A DNA stretch of 64,000 nt from Bog-159 sp963843255 (lineage in GTDB: Bacteria; Acidobacteriota; Terriglobia; Bryobacterales; Bryobacteraceae). This document shows positions 7,566-16,628 of this stretch, in pieces. The notes beneath the pieces are model-generated. The model was not told the DNA's origin, made no database searches, and was given only the letters and a program-made list of their open reading frames with translations. The position numbers were made by a program, and so were the translations under genes. The stretch is from the NCBI GenBank assembly GCA_963843255.1, contig CAWJJQ010000010.1:372001-436000 (forward strand), written 5' to 3'. Each line of letters begins with the position of its first letter. Position 1 is the first letter of the stretch.

Positions 7566-9995
7566 CTACTCTTGCCTTAGCGCGGCCAGTGGGTCCGTAC
7601 GCGTAGCTCGCCGGGCCGGAACCCAACACGCCACGGCAGCGGTCGAAGTAACCAGAGCGGCTGCGATCCAGATGGAAACCGTATGCCCGGACTCGATGCC
7701 GGCGAGCAGGCTATGCAGGGTTCGCATGGACGCGAACGCCGCAGCCAGCCCCAGTGCAAGCCCCGCAGCAACGGTGAGAAAGCCTTGCCTGAAAATCATG
7801 GAAAATATACGCGCTGGCGTGGCTCCGACTGCCATGCGGATGCCGATCTCCTGCGTGCGGCGCGAGGTGGTGTACGAGATCACGCCGTAAACACCTCCGG
7901 CCGACGTCGCCAGTGCGAGGCCGCCGGTGATGGCGAGCAGCAGCATCATAAAGCGGCGGTCCGCGACGGAGTCGGCGATGAGATCGCGCATCCGCGCACT
8001 GAGAAACACGGGCTGGTTGGGATCGATGGCGGCGATCGCCTGCCGCACAGCCTTTTCCATTTCGCCGGTGGCGCGCTCGGTTCGCGCCACCAGGAAGGCC
8101 GCCTGCTGCATAGCTCCCGCAGCCAGATAAACATTACCTTTCCGCGGTTCATCTAAAGCTGCATGGCTGGCGCTCGAGACCACCCCGACCACCCGCTTCC
8201 AATTGGCGGGATTCTCCGGCGTGCAATCGACACAGATCCGCTGGCCGATGGCGCTGGTTCCGGGCCACAGGCGATCGGCTATCAGGGCATTCACAATAGA
8301 CGAATCGTTGGCAGTGCCCATCTCTTCGTCACGGAACCACCTGCCTGCGAGCAAGTGAACGCCCATGGCTTGCAGATAATCTCCGCCCGTGACGTCGATC
8401 TCCGCGATTAACGGACGCGCGGGTGAAACCGCGCCGCCGCTGACCGATCCCCCATGATTTTCTCCGCTGAACGGCAGCGCGTCCACGGTACCGGCGCTTT
8501 CCACCCCGGGTAGTGCGCGCACGGCATCGAGCATCCGCTTGTAAAACAGCCCGCGCTGGTTGGGGTCCGGGTACCGCAGGGGAGCGGGCAAGACAACCGA
8601 GGCCAGGACTTTATCCGCCTGGAAACCCGGGTCGGTGCCCGCCAGCCGCGCAAAGCTAGCGAGAAGTTGTCCACCGATCACCACCAGAAGCACGGATACG
8701 GCCACCTCAGCCGCCACGAGCCAGGAGCGTACGCGGCCGTGCCGGCCTGCGGCCGCTCCGCGCGATGCGAAACCGTTCCCCCGATCGGCCCGCTTCCATC
8801 CGGCGATGCGCAAAGCCGGTGCGATTCCGAAGAGAAGGCCATTGAGGGCAGCCAGGGCAAGAGCAAATGCCAGGATGGTGGAGTCCGCGCGGGCAGCCGC
8901 CAGCCTTGGAATGCTGCGAGGCGCAATCGCCGGTAGCACCCTCCAGGCTGCCACGGTCAGCAGGTATCCGCCGGCGCCGCCTAAAACGGCCAGCACACAG
9001 CTCTCCGTCAGAAATTGGCGGACGATGCTCAAGGGTCCCGCGCCGACCGCCCGCCGGATAGCTACTTCCTGTTGGCGCGCCATGCCCCGGGCCAGCAACA
9101 GGTTGGCCACGTTCGCGCATCCGATCAACATGAACAGGACAGCGGCGGCCATCAATACCTTCAGACCTCGCGCTGCGCCACCGGTGGCGCGATCGCGCAA
9201 GCCGTTCACGGTCAGGACGCGGTCGCGGTTGGTGGCGGGGAAATCGTGCGCCAGCGCGGGACTGATCGACGCCAGATCCTGCCGGGCTTCGGCGAGTGAA
9301 ACACCCGGCCGCAGCCGGGCCACCGCTCCCAGTCCCGCGTCCGGATTCGTCGAATACCGTAGCGGCGCGGACCAGAATTCCACGTATGGCGACGGCGTGT
9401 GGGCGGCTTCCCGACGCAGTGGAAAATTGAAAGCGGGCGGCATCACGCCGGCCACCAGGCAATTGCGCCCGATGATGTTGACGGTGCGGCCGACGATAGC
9501 GCGGTCGGAGTGAAAGCGGCGTACCCAAAGGCCGTAACTGAGAATGATCACGTCCCCGTGGCCGGGCTGGTCCTCCTCCGGCAGAATGTTCCGGCCGATC
9601 ATGGGTGAGACCCCCAGTACCTGGAACAGGTCGCGATTCATGTGGACACCGTAAAGCGCTTCCGGGGTGGAGTGGGCGTCGCCCGCAAGGTCGAAGATGG
9701 CGTTCCCGTAGACGCCGAGGGGACCGAGCGTGCGTGTGCGTCGAGGCAACTCGCGGACGTCGTTCGCCACCACCCAATCGCCATGCGATTGATCGAGCAT
9801 GCGCGGGTACTGGCTGCGCAACTGTACGAGCTCCGCCGGGCGCGCGTACGGCAGCGGGTCTATGAGCACGGCCTTGATGGCGGCGAAGACCACCGCCGTG
9901 GCGCTCACGCTCAGCGCGATCGACAAGAGCGCGATGGCGGTAGCGCCGGGGGCGCGGAAAAGGAGACGCAGAGCGAGCCGGATGTCGCGCAGCAT
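7566..9995 (-). CDS. ADOP-type FtsX/MacB-like permease (copy 1)
   Basis: About 809-aa protein of the acidobacterial duplicated orphan permease family (TIGR03434 type): N-terminal TM, MacB-like periplasmic core, three TM, second periplasmic core, three TM. Family hallmarks are 'GCANVANLLLARG' near the first TM cluster, 'REVAIRRAVGAG'-like text, and the terminal 'RRTQEIGIRMAVGA' and 'PARRATRTDPLAALR'. No ATPase gene is adjacent, as usual for the family; role unproven. The ATG at 9995 is chosen over a GTG at 10001 because a GAGG element sits just upstream of it. Confidence 0.93.
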   Translation of the reverse strand: MLRDIRLALRLLFRAPGATAIALLSIALSVSATAVVFAAIKAVLIDPLPYARPAELVQLRSQYPRMLDQSHGDWVVANDVRELPRRTRTLGPLGVYGNAIFDLAGDAHSTPEALYGVHMNRDLFQVLGVSPMIGRNILPEEDQPGHGDVIILSYGLWVRRFHSDRAIVGRTVNIIGRNCLVAGVMPPAFNFPLRREAAHTPSPYVEFWSAPLRYSTNPDAGLGAVARLRPGVSLAEARQDLASISPALAHDFPATNRDRVLTVNGLRDRATGGAARGLKVLMAAAVLFMLIGCANVANLLLARGMARQQEVAIRRAVGAGPLSIVRQFLTESCVLAVLGGAGGYLLTVAAWRVLPAIAPRSIPRLAAARADSTILAFALALAALNGLLFGIAPALRIAGWKRADRGNGFASRGAAAGRHGRVRSWLVAAEVAVSVLLVVIGGQLLASFARLAGTDPGFQADKVLASVVLPAPLRYPDPNQRGLFYKRMLDAVRALPGVESAGTVDALPFSGENHGGSVSGGAVSPARPLIAEIDVTGGDYLQAMGVHLLAGRWFRDEEMGTANDSSIVNALIADRLWPGTSAIGQRICVDCTPENPANWKRVVGVVSSASHAALDEPRKGNVYLAAGAMQQAAFLVARTERATGEMEKAVRQAIAAIDPNQPVFLSARMRDLIADSVADRRFMMLLLAITGGLALATSAGGVYGVISYTTSRRTQEIGIRMAVGATPARIFSMIFRQGFLTVAAGLALGLAAAFASMRTLHSLLAGIESGHTVSIWIAAALVTSTAAVACWVPARRATRTDPLAALRQE

Positions 9996-10013
9996 GGACA
10001 CCTCATCCCCATT

Positions 10014-10769
10014 CTAAGCAGGCGGGACCCAGTATTGCTCTTCCTTGATCGAACTCTTGGCGAATCCGGCTCGCAGCAGAATGTCCCTGGCGTTCCGAAT
10101 CATTTGCGGATTGCCGCAGAGATACACGGTGGTCTGAGAGGGTACAAACTCGAGCGTGTCCAGATATTTTCGCAGCACATCCTCGGCGCGGCCGGTCTCG
10201 CCGGTCCAATGCGGGGCGCACCAGATGCGGCTGATGGTGGGGATGTATCGAAACCAATTGTGCCGGCGGGCGAATTCGGATAAGTCGTCGTGGTATCCGA
10301 AGCCAGAAGGAATGCTTGCGGCGTGTAACAGAGCGATCTGCTGCATTACCGGTTTACCGGAGGCTTCAGCGGCTTCCAGATCGCGCAGGATGCTGCGAAA
10401 AGGCGCAACTCCGGTTACCGTCGCCACCATGAAGTGCAGCGCATGACCACTCTCGCGATCGAATAGGAACCTGCCTTTGGCGGCGCGGCGCAAGGTGACT
10501 TCGCCACCTTCGGGCACATCGTACAAATGGGGCGTGAGCTTTCCGTCCGGAACCAGTTCCACGAAGAATTCCAATTCAGTTTCTCGCGGCGAGGAAGCTA
10601 CGGAATACGGCCGCTCCACGGTACGCTGGCCATCCGGGACGCCAATCGTGACGTATTGCCCCGCCTGGAAGGAGACGGGCTCTTCGGGCGCGAGCCGGAT
10701 GATCCATAGTTCCGGACGGACGTCGCGACGGGAGGAAACCACGGCGCGCAAATGCGTGGATTGGGTCAT
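10014..10769 (-). CDS. Ferredoxin--NADP(+) reductase
   Basis: 251-aa FAD/NAD(P)-binding flavoprotein that moves electrons between NADP(H) and ferredoxin or flavodoxin in the cytoplasm. RPYS at 53-56 is the FAD-binding RxYS motif. 'TVTGVAPFRSIL' (118-128) is the nucleotide-binding loop. 'YLCGNPQMI' is the conserved C-terminal CGNP motif, and the protein ends in a tryptophan-containing tail as in bacterial Fpr enzymes. In the pyridine-nucleotide loop the usual ATGTG reads ATVTG, replacing one glycine. The start at 10769 is supported by GAGG six nt upstream; reading further upstream gives only low-quality sequence. Confidence 0.92.
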   Translation of the reverse strand: MTQSTHLRAVVSSRRDVRPELWIIRLAPEEPVSFQAGQYVTIGVPDGQRTVERPYSVASSPRETELEFFVELVPDGKLTPHLYDVPEGGEVTLRRAAKGRFLFDRESGHALHFMVATVTGVAPFRSILRDLEAAEASGKPVMQQIALLHAASIPSGFGYHDDLSEFARRHNWFRYIPTISRIWCAPHWTGETGRAEDVLRKYLDTLEFVPSQTTVYLCGNPQMIRNARDILLRAGFAKSSIKEEQYWVPPA

Positions 10770-10778
10770 GCGAGCCTC

Positions 10779-11684
10779 ATGCAGACGGGGCCTGTCTTGA
10801 TTATGATGCCTGTGATAACCTTTAAAGCCGTGGCCCCACCCAAGCCAAACCTGGTGCCTCCGGTAAGCGCGGAGTGCCTGACGACGCTGCAACCGGCAAA
10901 ACCTGGCGCGCCGCCGCAACAGTTTTCATACAAGATGGCCCGCGCCTCCAACGGCCAGACCCGCATCGATCAGGGAAGTACTTCGATCATCACGAACCCG
11001 GCCACCGGTAAGGCGACGGTGCTCGACCACGCGAAGAAAGAATTCCGGACGATACCCATGCCGAAGGGTACTCCGGCCCCCCCTGCGCCACCGCTGGGCG
11101 CACCACCGAGCGCGCCGCCCGCTCCTGCGTCACCTCCGCTACCCGGCATGACGGCAAAGGATCTGGGAAAAAGAACGTTGGATGGACACGAGGTGCAAGG
11201 AAAGCAGTTTTCGTATCCCGTGCCGAGTCCGCCGAAGCTTCCCAAGATTGCGGGAATGAAGGGCATGCCGAAGCTACCGGGCGCGCCGAAGCTACCGGGC
11301 GCGCCGAAACTACCTGGCGCACCACAAATGCCCGGCGGTGCGGCGCCGCCCAAAACGCCCGGCGCGCCCCAGGCACAGGCCCCCGCAATTCCGGGTATGC
11401 CAAAGATCCCTGGCGCGCCGCCGATTCCAGGAATGGCAGCGGCACCGAAAACACCCGGTGCTCCTCCTGCGGCGCCTGGCGCCGCGCCACCCTCCAAGCC
11501 CGGTCCCCCGGTAGTAACGGAAATGTGGACGAGCACGCAACACCATGTTCCGGTATTGAGCCGCGTGACGGGAAACTTCGGCACGCAGACCAACCACACT
11601 AAGAACCTGGTGGGCGGCGAACCCTCGCCATCGCTGTTCCAGATCCCCGCGGGCTACAAACCGGCGGGCACTCCGGGACACTGA
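10779..11684 (+). CDS. LolA/DUF4412-like protein with Pro/Gly-rich insert
   Basis: About 301 aa, function unknown. The two ends resemble the DUF4412/LolA-like fold seen in acidobacterial secreted proteins: N-terminal 'YKMARASNGQTRID', 'TVLDHAKKEFRTIP', 'LGKRTLDGHEVQGKQFS', and C-terminal 'VVTEMWTSTQHHVPV' and 'PSPSLFQIPAGYKP'. Between them lies a roughly 100-residue stretch rich in P, G, A and K with three tandem KLPGAP units, and an earlier Pro/Ala stretch. The start is uncertain: ATGs at 10779, 10803 and 10806 are in frame and none has a strong RBS. No convincing signal peptide is seen. It is divergent from the ferredoxin reductase gene, with start codons about 10 nt apart. Confidence 0.75.
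   Translation: MQTGPVLIMMPVITFKAVAPPKPNLVPPVSAECLTTLQPAKPGAPPQQFSYKMARASNGQTRIDQGSTSIITNPATGKATVLDHAKKEFRTIPMPKGTPAPPAPPLGAPPSAPPAPASPPLPGMTAKDLGKRTLDGHEVQGKQFSYPVPSPPKLPKIAGMKGMPKLPGAPKLPGAPKLPGAPQMPGGAAPPKTPGAPQAQAPAIPGMPKIPGAPPIPGMAAAPKTPGAPPAAPGAAPPSKPGPPVVTEMWTSTQHHVPVLSRVTGNFGTQTNHTKNLVGGEPSPSLFQIPAGYKPAGTPGH
11271..11324 (+). repeat. Three tandem 18-bp units encoding KLPGAP
   Basis: Units at 11271-11288 and 11289-11306 are identical (AAGCTACCGGGCGCGCCG). The third, 11307-11324, has several substitutions. They form the core of the Pro/Gly insert of the host gene and look like slippage or unequal-exchange products. Confidence 0.85.
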
Positions 11685-11690
11685 CGACGA

Positions 11691-14123
11691 CTACTCGTAA
11701 CGCAGCGCCACAATCGGGTCGACGCGTGTGGCACGCCGCGCGGGAAGATAGCTGGCGGCCAGCGCTGCGCCGATCAACACCGCGGCCATCAAGGCGAAGG
11801 TGAGCGGATCGAACGAGCTGACGTGAAACAGTTGATTGCGCAGCAGGCGGCTGGCGATCAGGGATACCAGCAACCCTATGCCTGCGCCCGTGCAGGCCAG
11901 CCGCATTCCCTGCCCCAACACCAGTCGCAGGATCTCGGCGGGCTGCGCGCCCAGCGCCAGCCGCACACCCATTTCCTGCGTGCGCTGCGTCACCGCATAG
12001 CTGATCACGCCGTACAACCCGATGACAGCCATCAGGAGCGCCATGCAGGCAAACACTCCCAATACCGTCACCACGAAGCGGCGCGCGGCCAACGAACTGT
12101 TCACCATTTCCGGCAGCAGCCGGATCTGCGCGACCGGCTGCGAGCTATCCACGGTGCGCACCGCATCGCGGATCCCGGATGCCAGCCGGGCCGGATCGGC
12201 CGGCGTGCGCACGACAAAAGTCAGCAGCGGCTGCGGCAACTGGTAGAGCGGGAAATAATATTTCCCTTTCACGTCCGCGCCGGCCAAGTCTGCCTGCTTG
12301 ACATGGCCGACCACACCGACAATCGTCGACCACGGCAGGTTTGCACCAAAACGGATGTGCTTCCCAATGGGGTCTTCATCAGGCCAGTATTGGCGCGCCA
12401 GAATGTCATCGATTACGGCCACCGCCTGGGTATCTTTGCGATCCGTATCGGCGAAGCCGCGTCCTTTGCGAATGGGAATTTTGAGCGCTGCGAAGTATTC
12501 CGGGCTGGCGACGCCAACATCGCCATGTGGACCAGGATCGCCGGGCGGAGACGGACGCCCTTCGATGTTGAACGAAGCCGAACCGCCATTACCGTCGAAG
12601 GGTACGGGCGTGCCGGCGGCCACCGAGGTCACGCCCGGCAGTGCGGCGAGGTTGGCAATCACGGCACGATCGAAAGCGACGCGTTTGTCGTCAGCAGCGT
12701 AGCGCGCCTGGGGCAAAGTAAGCGCGGCGGTGACCAATCCGCCCGGCTGAAATCCGGGATTGACTTCCTGCAGAGCGGCCAGGCTGCGCAGAAACAGTCC
12801 GGCGCCCACTAATAGGACCAAGGCCAGCGCCACTTCCGCCACAACCAGCGATGCGCGCAGTTGCTGCCGCCCCGCGCCCGAGGTATTGGCGCGTCCACCT
12901 TCCTTCAACAGTTCATAATGGTCGGAGCGGGCGATCTGCCAGGCCGGCGCGACCCCGAAAAGAATCCCCGCGACGACGGCCGCGAGCACGGCAAACAGCA
13001 GCGTAGTGGGATCCAGGGCCACGCCGACCGCCACTGGCAATCCTTCGGGCGCCAGCGCCAGCAGGCCCCGCAGACAGAGGTACGCCAGCAGCAGTCCCGC
13101 CACTACGCCCCCCAGTACCAGCACCAGGCTTTCGGCGAGCGACTGGCGGATGAGATTCCACCGTCCCGCCCCCAGCGCGGCGCGAACCGCGATCTCCCGG
13201 CTGCGGCCCGAGGCCCGCGCCAACATCAGGCCGGCGATATTCGAGCAGGCAATCAGCATGACAAATCCGACCGCCCCGAGCAGCACCAGAATGGGAGTCT
13301 TGGTATTGCCGGCGACGAAATCCGTGAAAGGCATCAAAAACATGCCCCAGGCGGCACTCGCCGCGTACGTTCCGTTAGACGTACCGCTGTTGCGCAAGCG
13401 GCTGCCCAACATCTCTACGAAGGCGTTGGCGGTTGGAAACGTCAGGCCCGTCTTGAGCCGCGCCACGCCATTGTAGCTTTCGTTAAACCGGTTGTCCTCG
13501 GTGTATTCTTTATCGTCCAAGGCGAGGGGAGCCCACAAATCGACGTTTGCCGGCCAGCGGAATTCCGGCCCCATAACGCCCACGATGCGATACTTCGTCT
13601 GGTTCAGTTCGATGGAGCGGCCCACGGCTCCCGCGTCCCGGCCAAACAGCCGCTTCCATGCGGCGTAGGAGAGCACCACTTCCTGATTGGCGTGCGGGCG
13701 GTCCTCCTCGGGCCGGAACACCCGCCCCAACAGCGGATTCGCGCCAAAGACCTGGAACCAGCGCCAGGTGATATTCGCTCCTCGCAACCGTTCGGGCACG
13801 GCGGAACCGGTGTAATTGAAATCGCCCGGATTGGTGATGGCCGCGGATTCGAATTGCTGGGTGCTGTGGAGTACGTCGGCGAAATCCGGGACCGAGACGC
13901 CGATGTTGTTCAGCGCCAGCTTCTCGTATCGCGCGCGGATCGCCACCACACGCTCGGGATGCGCCACGCCCGCCGGATTCAACAAGACCTGGTTCACCAC
14001 ACTGAAGATAGCGGTGTTGACGGCGATCCCCAGCGCCAGTGTGGCCACTGCCACTACCGTATAAGCGGGCGATTTGAGAAGCGTGCGGACGGCGTAACGG
14101 ATGTCTTTCGAGAATGCGGGCAT
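11691..14123 (-). CDS. ADOP-type FtsX/MacB-like permease (copy 2)
   Basis: About 810-aa orphan permease of the same family as the proteins at 7566-9995 and 43604-46033. It starts MPAFSKDIRYAVRTL and continues 'TLALGIAVNTAIFSVVN', the N-terminal signature of ADOP proteins. Internal 'ACSNIAGLMLARASGR' and the C-terminal 'RRATRVDPIVALRYE' also match. Two MacB-like periplasmic regions alternate with TM clusters. The ATG at 14123 is chosen because residues upstream of it have no family resemblance. It converges on the Pro/Gly-rich gene with only six nt between stops. Confidence 0.93.
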   Translation of the reverse strand: MPAFSKDIRYAVRTLLKSPAYTVVAVATLALGIAVNTAIFSVVNQVLLNPAGVAHPERVVAIRARYEKLALNNIGVSVPDFADVLHSTQQFESAAITNPGDFNYTGSAVPERLRGANITWRWFQVFGANPLLGRVFRPEEDRPHANQEVVLSYAAWKRLFGRDAGAVGRSIELNQTKYRIVGVMGPEFRWPANVDLWAPLALDDKEYTEDNRFNESYNGVARLKTGLTFPTANAFVEMLGSRLRNSGTSNGTYAASAAWGMFLMPFTDFVAGNTKTPILVLLGAVGFVMLIACSNIAGLMLARASGRSREIAVRAALGAGRWNLIRQSLAESLVLVLGGVVAGLLLAYLCLRGLLALAPEGLPVAVGVALDPTTLLFAVLAAVVAGILFGVAPAWQIARSDHYELLKEGGRANTSGAGRQQLRASLVVAEVALALVLLVGAGLFLRSLAALQEVNPGFQPGGLVTAALTLPQARYAADDKRVAFDRAVIANLAALPGVTSVAAGTPVPFDGNGGSASFNIEGRPSPPGDPGPHGDVGVASPEYFAALKIPIRKGRGFADTDRKDTQAVAVIDDILARQYWPDEDPIGKHIRFGANLPWSTIVGVVGHVKQADLAGADVKGKYYFPLYQLPQPLLTFVVRTPADPARLASGIRDAVRTVDSSQPVAQIRLLPEMVNSSLAARRFVVTVLGVFACMALLMAVIGLYGVISYAVTQRTQEMGVRLALGAQPAEILRLVLGQGMRLACTGAGIGLLVSLIASRLLRNQLFHVSSFDPLTFALMAAVLIGAALAASYLPARRATRVDPIVALRYE

Positions 14124-14216
14124 ATTCACTAATACTCGGAAGACGCGATTTGGTAACGAGAAGTTCAACGACCAAGTGGCACTCCAGATGCTTGAATACA
14201 CGCGGGGCGGGCCACC

Positions 14217-15578
14217 GTGTCTGTCTCGAATCGAAATGCGATTGGCATGAGAGCCGCCCCTAAAGCCAGAGAAGTTCCCGGCGCACAAAGAAAAATGCGC
14301 GGCAGGGGCGCGCGTCCGGGCTTTGGCGAGTTTTTTGGCAATCTGGGGCCAGGCCTGATTACCGGCGCCGCGGACGATGACCCTTCCGGCATTTCCACCT
14401 ATTCCGTCACCGGCGCTTCATTCGGGTACGCGCCGCTATGGACCGCGCTCTTTTCATTCCCGTTGATGACCGCCGTGCAGATGATGTGCGCGCGCCTCGG
14501 CATGGTGACCGGCCAGGGCTTGGCCGGGGTGGTCCGGGCCCGCTATCCACGCTGGGTGCTATGGGCCGCGTGCACCCTGCTGGTGGTCGCGAACACGGTG
14601 AACATTGGCGCGGATCTCGGCGGAATGGCCCAGGTGACGGAGATGGTGACCGGCATCAACAGCCTTTATTTGACGCCGGTGTTTGCGTTGATCATTGCGT
14701 CTTTCCTTATCTGGTCCTCCTATTACACGGTGGCCCGTATATTCAAGTGGCTGACGCTGGCCCTGTTCGCGTACGTGCTGGCCGCGTTCCTGGCCAAACC
14801 CGACTGGGCCGCGGTGATGCACGCAACGCTCATTCCCCATATCGAATGGTCGGGACAATACCTGGCCACGCTGGTTGGGATCTTCGGGACCACCATCTCT
14901 CCCTACCTCTTCTTCTGGCAAGCTTCGCAGGAAGTCGAGGAGGACAGGAAGAAAGGATTGTTGACCGTCGCAGAGCGCAAGGGAGCCAGCAATGCCGAGT
15001 TGCGCAAATCGCGGAACGATACGGTTACGGGGATGCTGTTCTCGAACCTGATCATGTACTTCATCATTCTAACCACGGCAGCGACGCTGCACGGTCACGG
15101 CAAAAACGGCATTACGACGGCGCGCGACGCGGCTGAAGCCCTGCGTCCGCTGGCGGGAAACGGGGCGTACTGGCTGTTCAGCATCGGCTTAATCGGCGCC
15201 GGTATGCTTGGCGTGCCTGTGCTGGCGGGCTCCAGTGCCTACGCCGTGTCCGAGGCGGCTAGGTGGCGCGGTTCACTGGCCGATCGTCCGCAACTGGCCC
15301 GTGGCTTCTACGGCGTGATCGCGGTAGGCTTGCTGTTGGGGCTGGTGCTCAACTCCACGCACGTCAATGCCGTCGCCATGTTGTTCTGGTCGGCGGTTTT
15401 GAACGGCGTCCTGGCGCCGCCCCTGATCGTCATCGTGCTGCTGTTGACCAGCAGCCGCGAGGTTATGGGATCGCGCGTCAATCCACGATGGATGAAGGTG
15501 CTGGGATGGATCACCGTGGCGGTGATGACGTCCGCGACCGTGGCGATGTTCGTTACGTGGAATGGGACGGGGTCGTAG
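14217..15578 (+). CDS. Nramp-family divalent metal transporter (divergent clade)
   Basis: Up to 453 aa with about 11 TM segments, an Nramp/SLC11-fold importer. Helix 1 reads GPGLITGAADDDPSGIS. The canonical DPGN metal-binding motif is DPSG here, so Asp is kept but the Asn position is not. Helix 6 reads TTISPYLFFWQAS where classical Nramps have the MPH motif, so the soft Met ligand is absent. These changes place it among Nramp-related proteins whose ion selectivity may differ from Mn/Fe; Mg or another hard ion is possible but is inference. The first start is GTG 14217; ATGs at 14247 and 14295 are plausible. Confidence 0.88.
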   Translation: MSVSNRNAIGMRAAPKAREVPGAQRKMRGRGARPGFGEFFGNLGPGLITGAADDDPSGISTYSVTGASFGYAPLWTALFSFPLMTAVQMMCARLGMVTGQGLAGVVRARYPRWVLWAACTLLVVANTVNIGADLGGMAQVTEMVTGINSLYLTPVFALIIASFLIWSSYYTVARIFKWLTLALFAYVLAAFLAKPDWAAVMHATLIPHIEWSGQYLATLVGIFGTTISPYLFFWQASQEVEEDRKKGLLTVAERKGASNAELRKSRNDTVTGMLFSNLIMYFIILTTAATLHGHGKNGITTARDAAEALRPLAGNGAYWLFSIGLIGAGMLGVPVLAGSSAYAVSEAARWRGSLADRPQLARGFYGVIAVGLLLGLVLNSTHVNAVAMLFWSAVLNGVLAPPLIVIVLLLTSSREVMGSRVNPRWMKVLGWITVAVMTSATVAMFVTWNGTGS

Positions 15579-15582
15579 TGAG

Positions 15583-15623
15583 GCGGGGCGAGTGCCCCGC
15601 GCAGGCCACGGGCCCGCCCCACT
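15583..15623. repeat. REP-like double-hairpin repeat, copy A (intergenic)
   Basis: Two adjacent inverted repeats: GCGGGGC-GAGT-GCCCCGC (15583-15600), then CAGGCC-ACG-GGCCCG with one mismatch. It fills nearly the whole 47-bp gap between the convergent Nramp-like and Crp/Fnr genes. About 38 of 42 positions match the copy at 25270-25311. It may act as a bidirectional terminator or mRNA-stabilising REP. There is no T-run, so a classical intrinsic terminator is not shown. Confidence 0.75.
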
Positions 15624-15625
15624 GC

Positions 15626-16312
15626 CTAGCGGCCGTTCTGACGAAGCCACTCCCGAAAGGCATCGCGGTACAGAGTGATGCCCTTGCGCGAGTAACGCAG
15701 ATAACCCTGACGGCGGAACTGGTTCATGTAGTGCGTGACGATCTCACGCGACGTGCCCACGTATTGCGAAAGCAGCTCGTGTGTGAACGGCGGCATGCGC
15801 ATGGACCCATCGGCTTCCACTTCCCCCAAACGCTCGGAGAAACGGATCAACGACCGCGCCAACCGGCGCGCGATGTTGTCCACCGAGAAGCTTTCGATGC
15901 GGTGCCCGAAGTCGATGCTTCGTTGAACCAGGATTTGTAACAGGGCTACCGCCAGCCTCGGGCGTTTGTTAAAGATATCTTCTATTTCGGCGGTACTCCA
16001 CGTCATCAGCTTGGCATTCTCCAGGGCAGTCGCCTGCTCGGAACGATGGGGGAGGTTCAGGAGCGCGGATTCGCCGAAGAACTCGTCGGTTTGATAGATG
16101 TCCACCATCACCTGATGGCCATCTTCGGACATCCGGGAAACTTTGACTTTGCCTTCAATGACCAGGAAGATGCTGGTCGAGGGCTGGTCATGACTGTAAA
16201 TGTGCTGACCCTTCCTGCAGTCCACGATATTGGAGCACGGCAGATAAGCCAACGGATCTTCTAAAGTTTTTTGCGGGGCAAGGGCTGTCGAGCTAATTGC
16301 CATAGTTGCCAT
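15626..16312 (-). CDS. Crp/Fnr-family transcriptional regulator
   Basis: 228-aa cytoplasmic regulator with an N-terminal cyclic-nucleotide-binding-like beta-roll ('GQHIYSHDQPSTSIFLVIEGKV' region, 'FFGESALLNLPHRSEQATA') and a C-terminal winged helix ('LLSQYVGTSREIVTHYMNQF'). There is no four-cysteine FNR cluster: only two Cys lie near the N-terminus, so an oxygen-sensing [4Fe-4S] is unlikely. The 'GES.L' phosphate-binding-cassette-like text leaves cNMP binding possible. The ATG at 16312 is chosen because GGAGG (16321-16325 on this strand) precedes it by 8 nt. It has its own transcription unit. Confidence 0.92.
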   Translation of the reverse strand: MATMAISSTALAPQKTLEDPLAYLPCSNIVDCRKGQHIYSHDQPSTSIFLVIEGKVKVSRMSEDGHQVMVDIYQTDEFFGESALLNLPHRSEQATALENAKLMTWSTAEIEDIFNKRPRLAVALLQILVQRSIDFGHRIESFSVDNIARRLARSLIRFSERLGEVEADGSMRMPPFTHELLSQYVGTSREIVTHYMNQFRRQGYLRYSRKGITLYRDAFREWLRQNGR

Positions 16313-16628
16313 AAGAGAGTCCTCCAAGTGTGTTTTGATTTGTCGGGCGCCCGGAAGCGGATTGTGGCGAAGCAGCTAAACGCAGCCGAATGGCCGGCTG
16401 GTTTACGTTGAGAACATTGATCCGCATTCGTCTTCTGGCGAGGTGGAAGCACTTGGCGTGCCACATCGCACGTTCGCCGGGAATGAGAGATTCCGTCCAC
16501 AATGGAACTATTTTTCGTTAGGTTCCTCACGCCTAGGTCGATGGAGCGCCTCGGGCGGGCGGCAATTTCTGCAGTCTTGTGTACTCTCGAACATCCATCC
16601 AGCGCACAAAATGTCAGATTCGGGAACG
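16313..16628. other. Non-coding gap upstream of the Crp/Fnr gene
   Basis: 316 bp between the Crp/Fnr start and the end of the YtrA-type operon. The only element I can place is the GGAGG ribosome site at 16321-16325 for the minus-strand regulator. No tRNA, hairpin terminator or convincing promoter hexamer pair was recognised. Confidence 0.6.

Noticed and set aside
7566..9995. MacB-type efflux pump with ATPase
   Set aside because: No ABC ATPase or membrane-fusion gene is adjacent. The double-core layout fits orphan ADOP permeases instead, as for the copies at 11691 and 43604.
10797..10830. TTGATT followed by an AT-rich stretch as a promoter for the Pro/Gly-rich gene
   Set aside because: It lies inside the likely coding start region and no acceptable -10 is at the right spacing.
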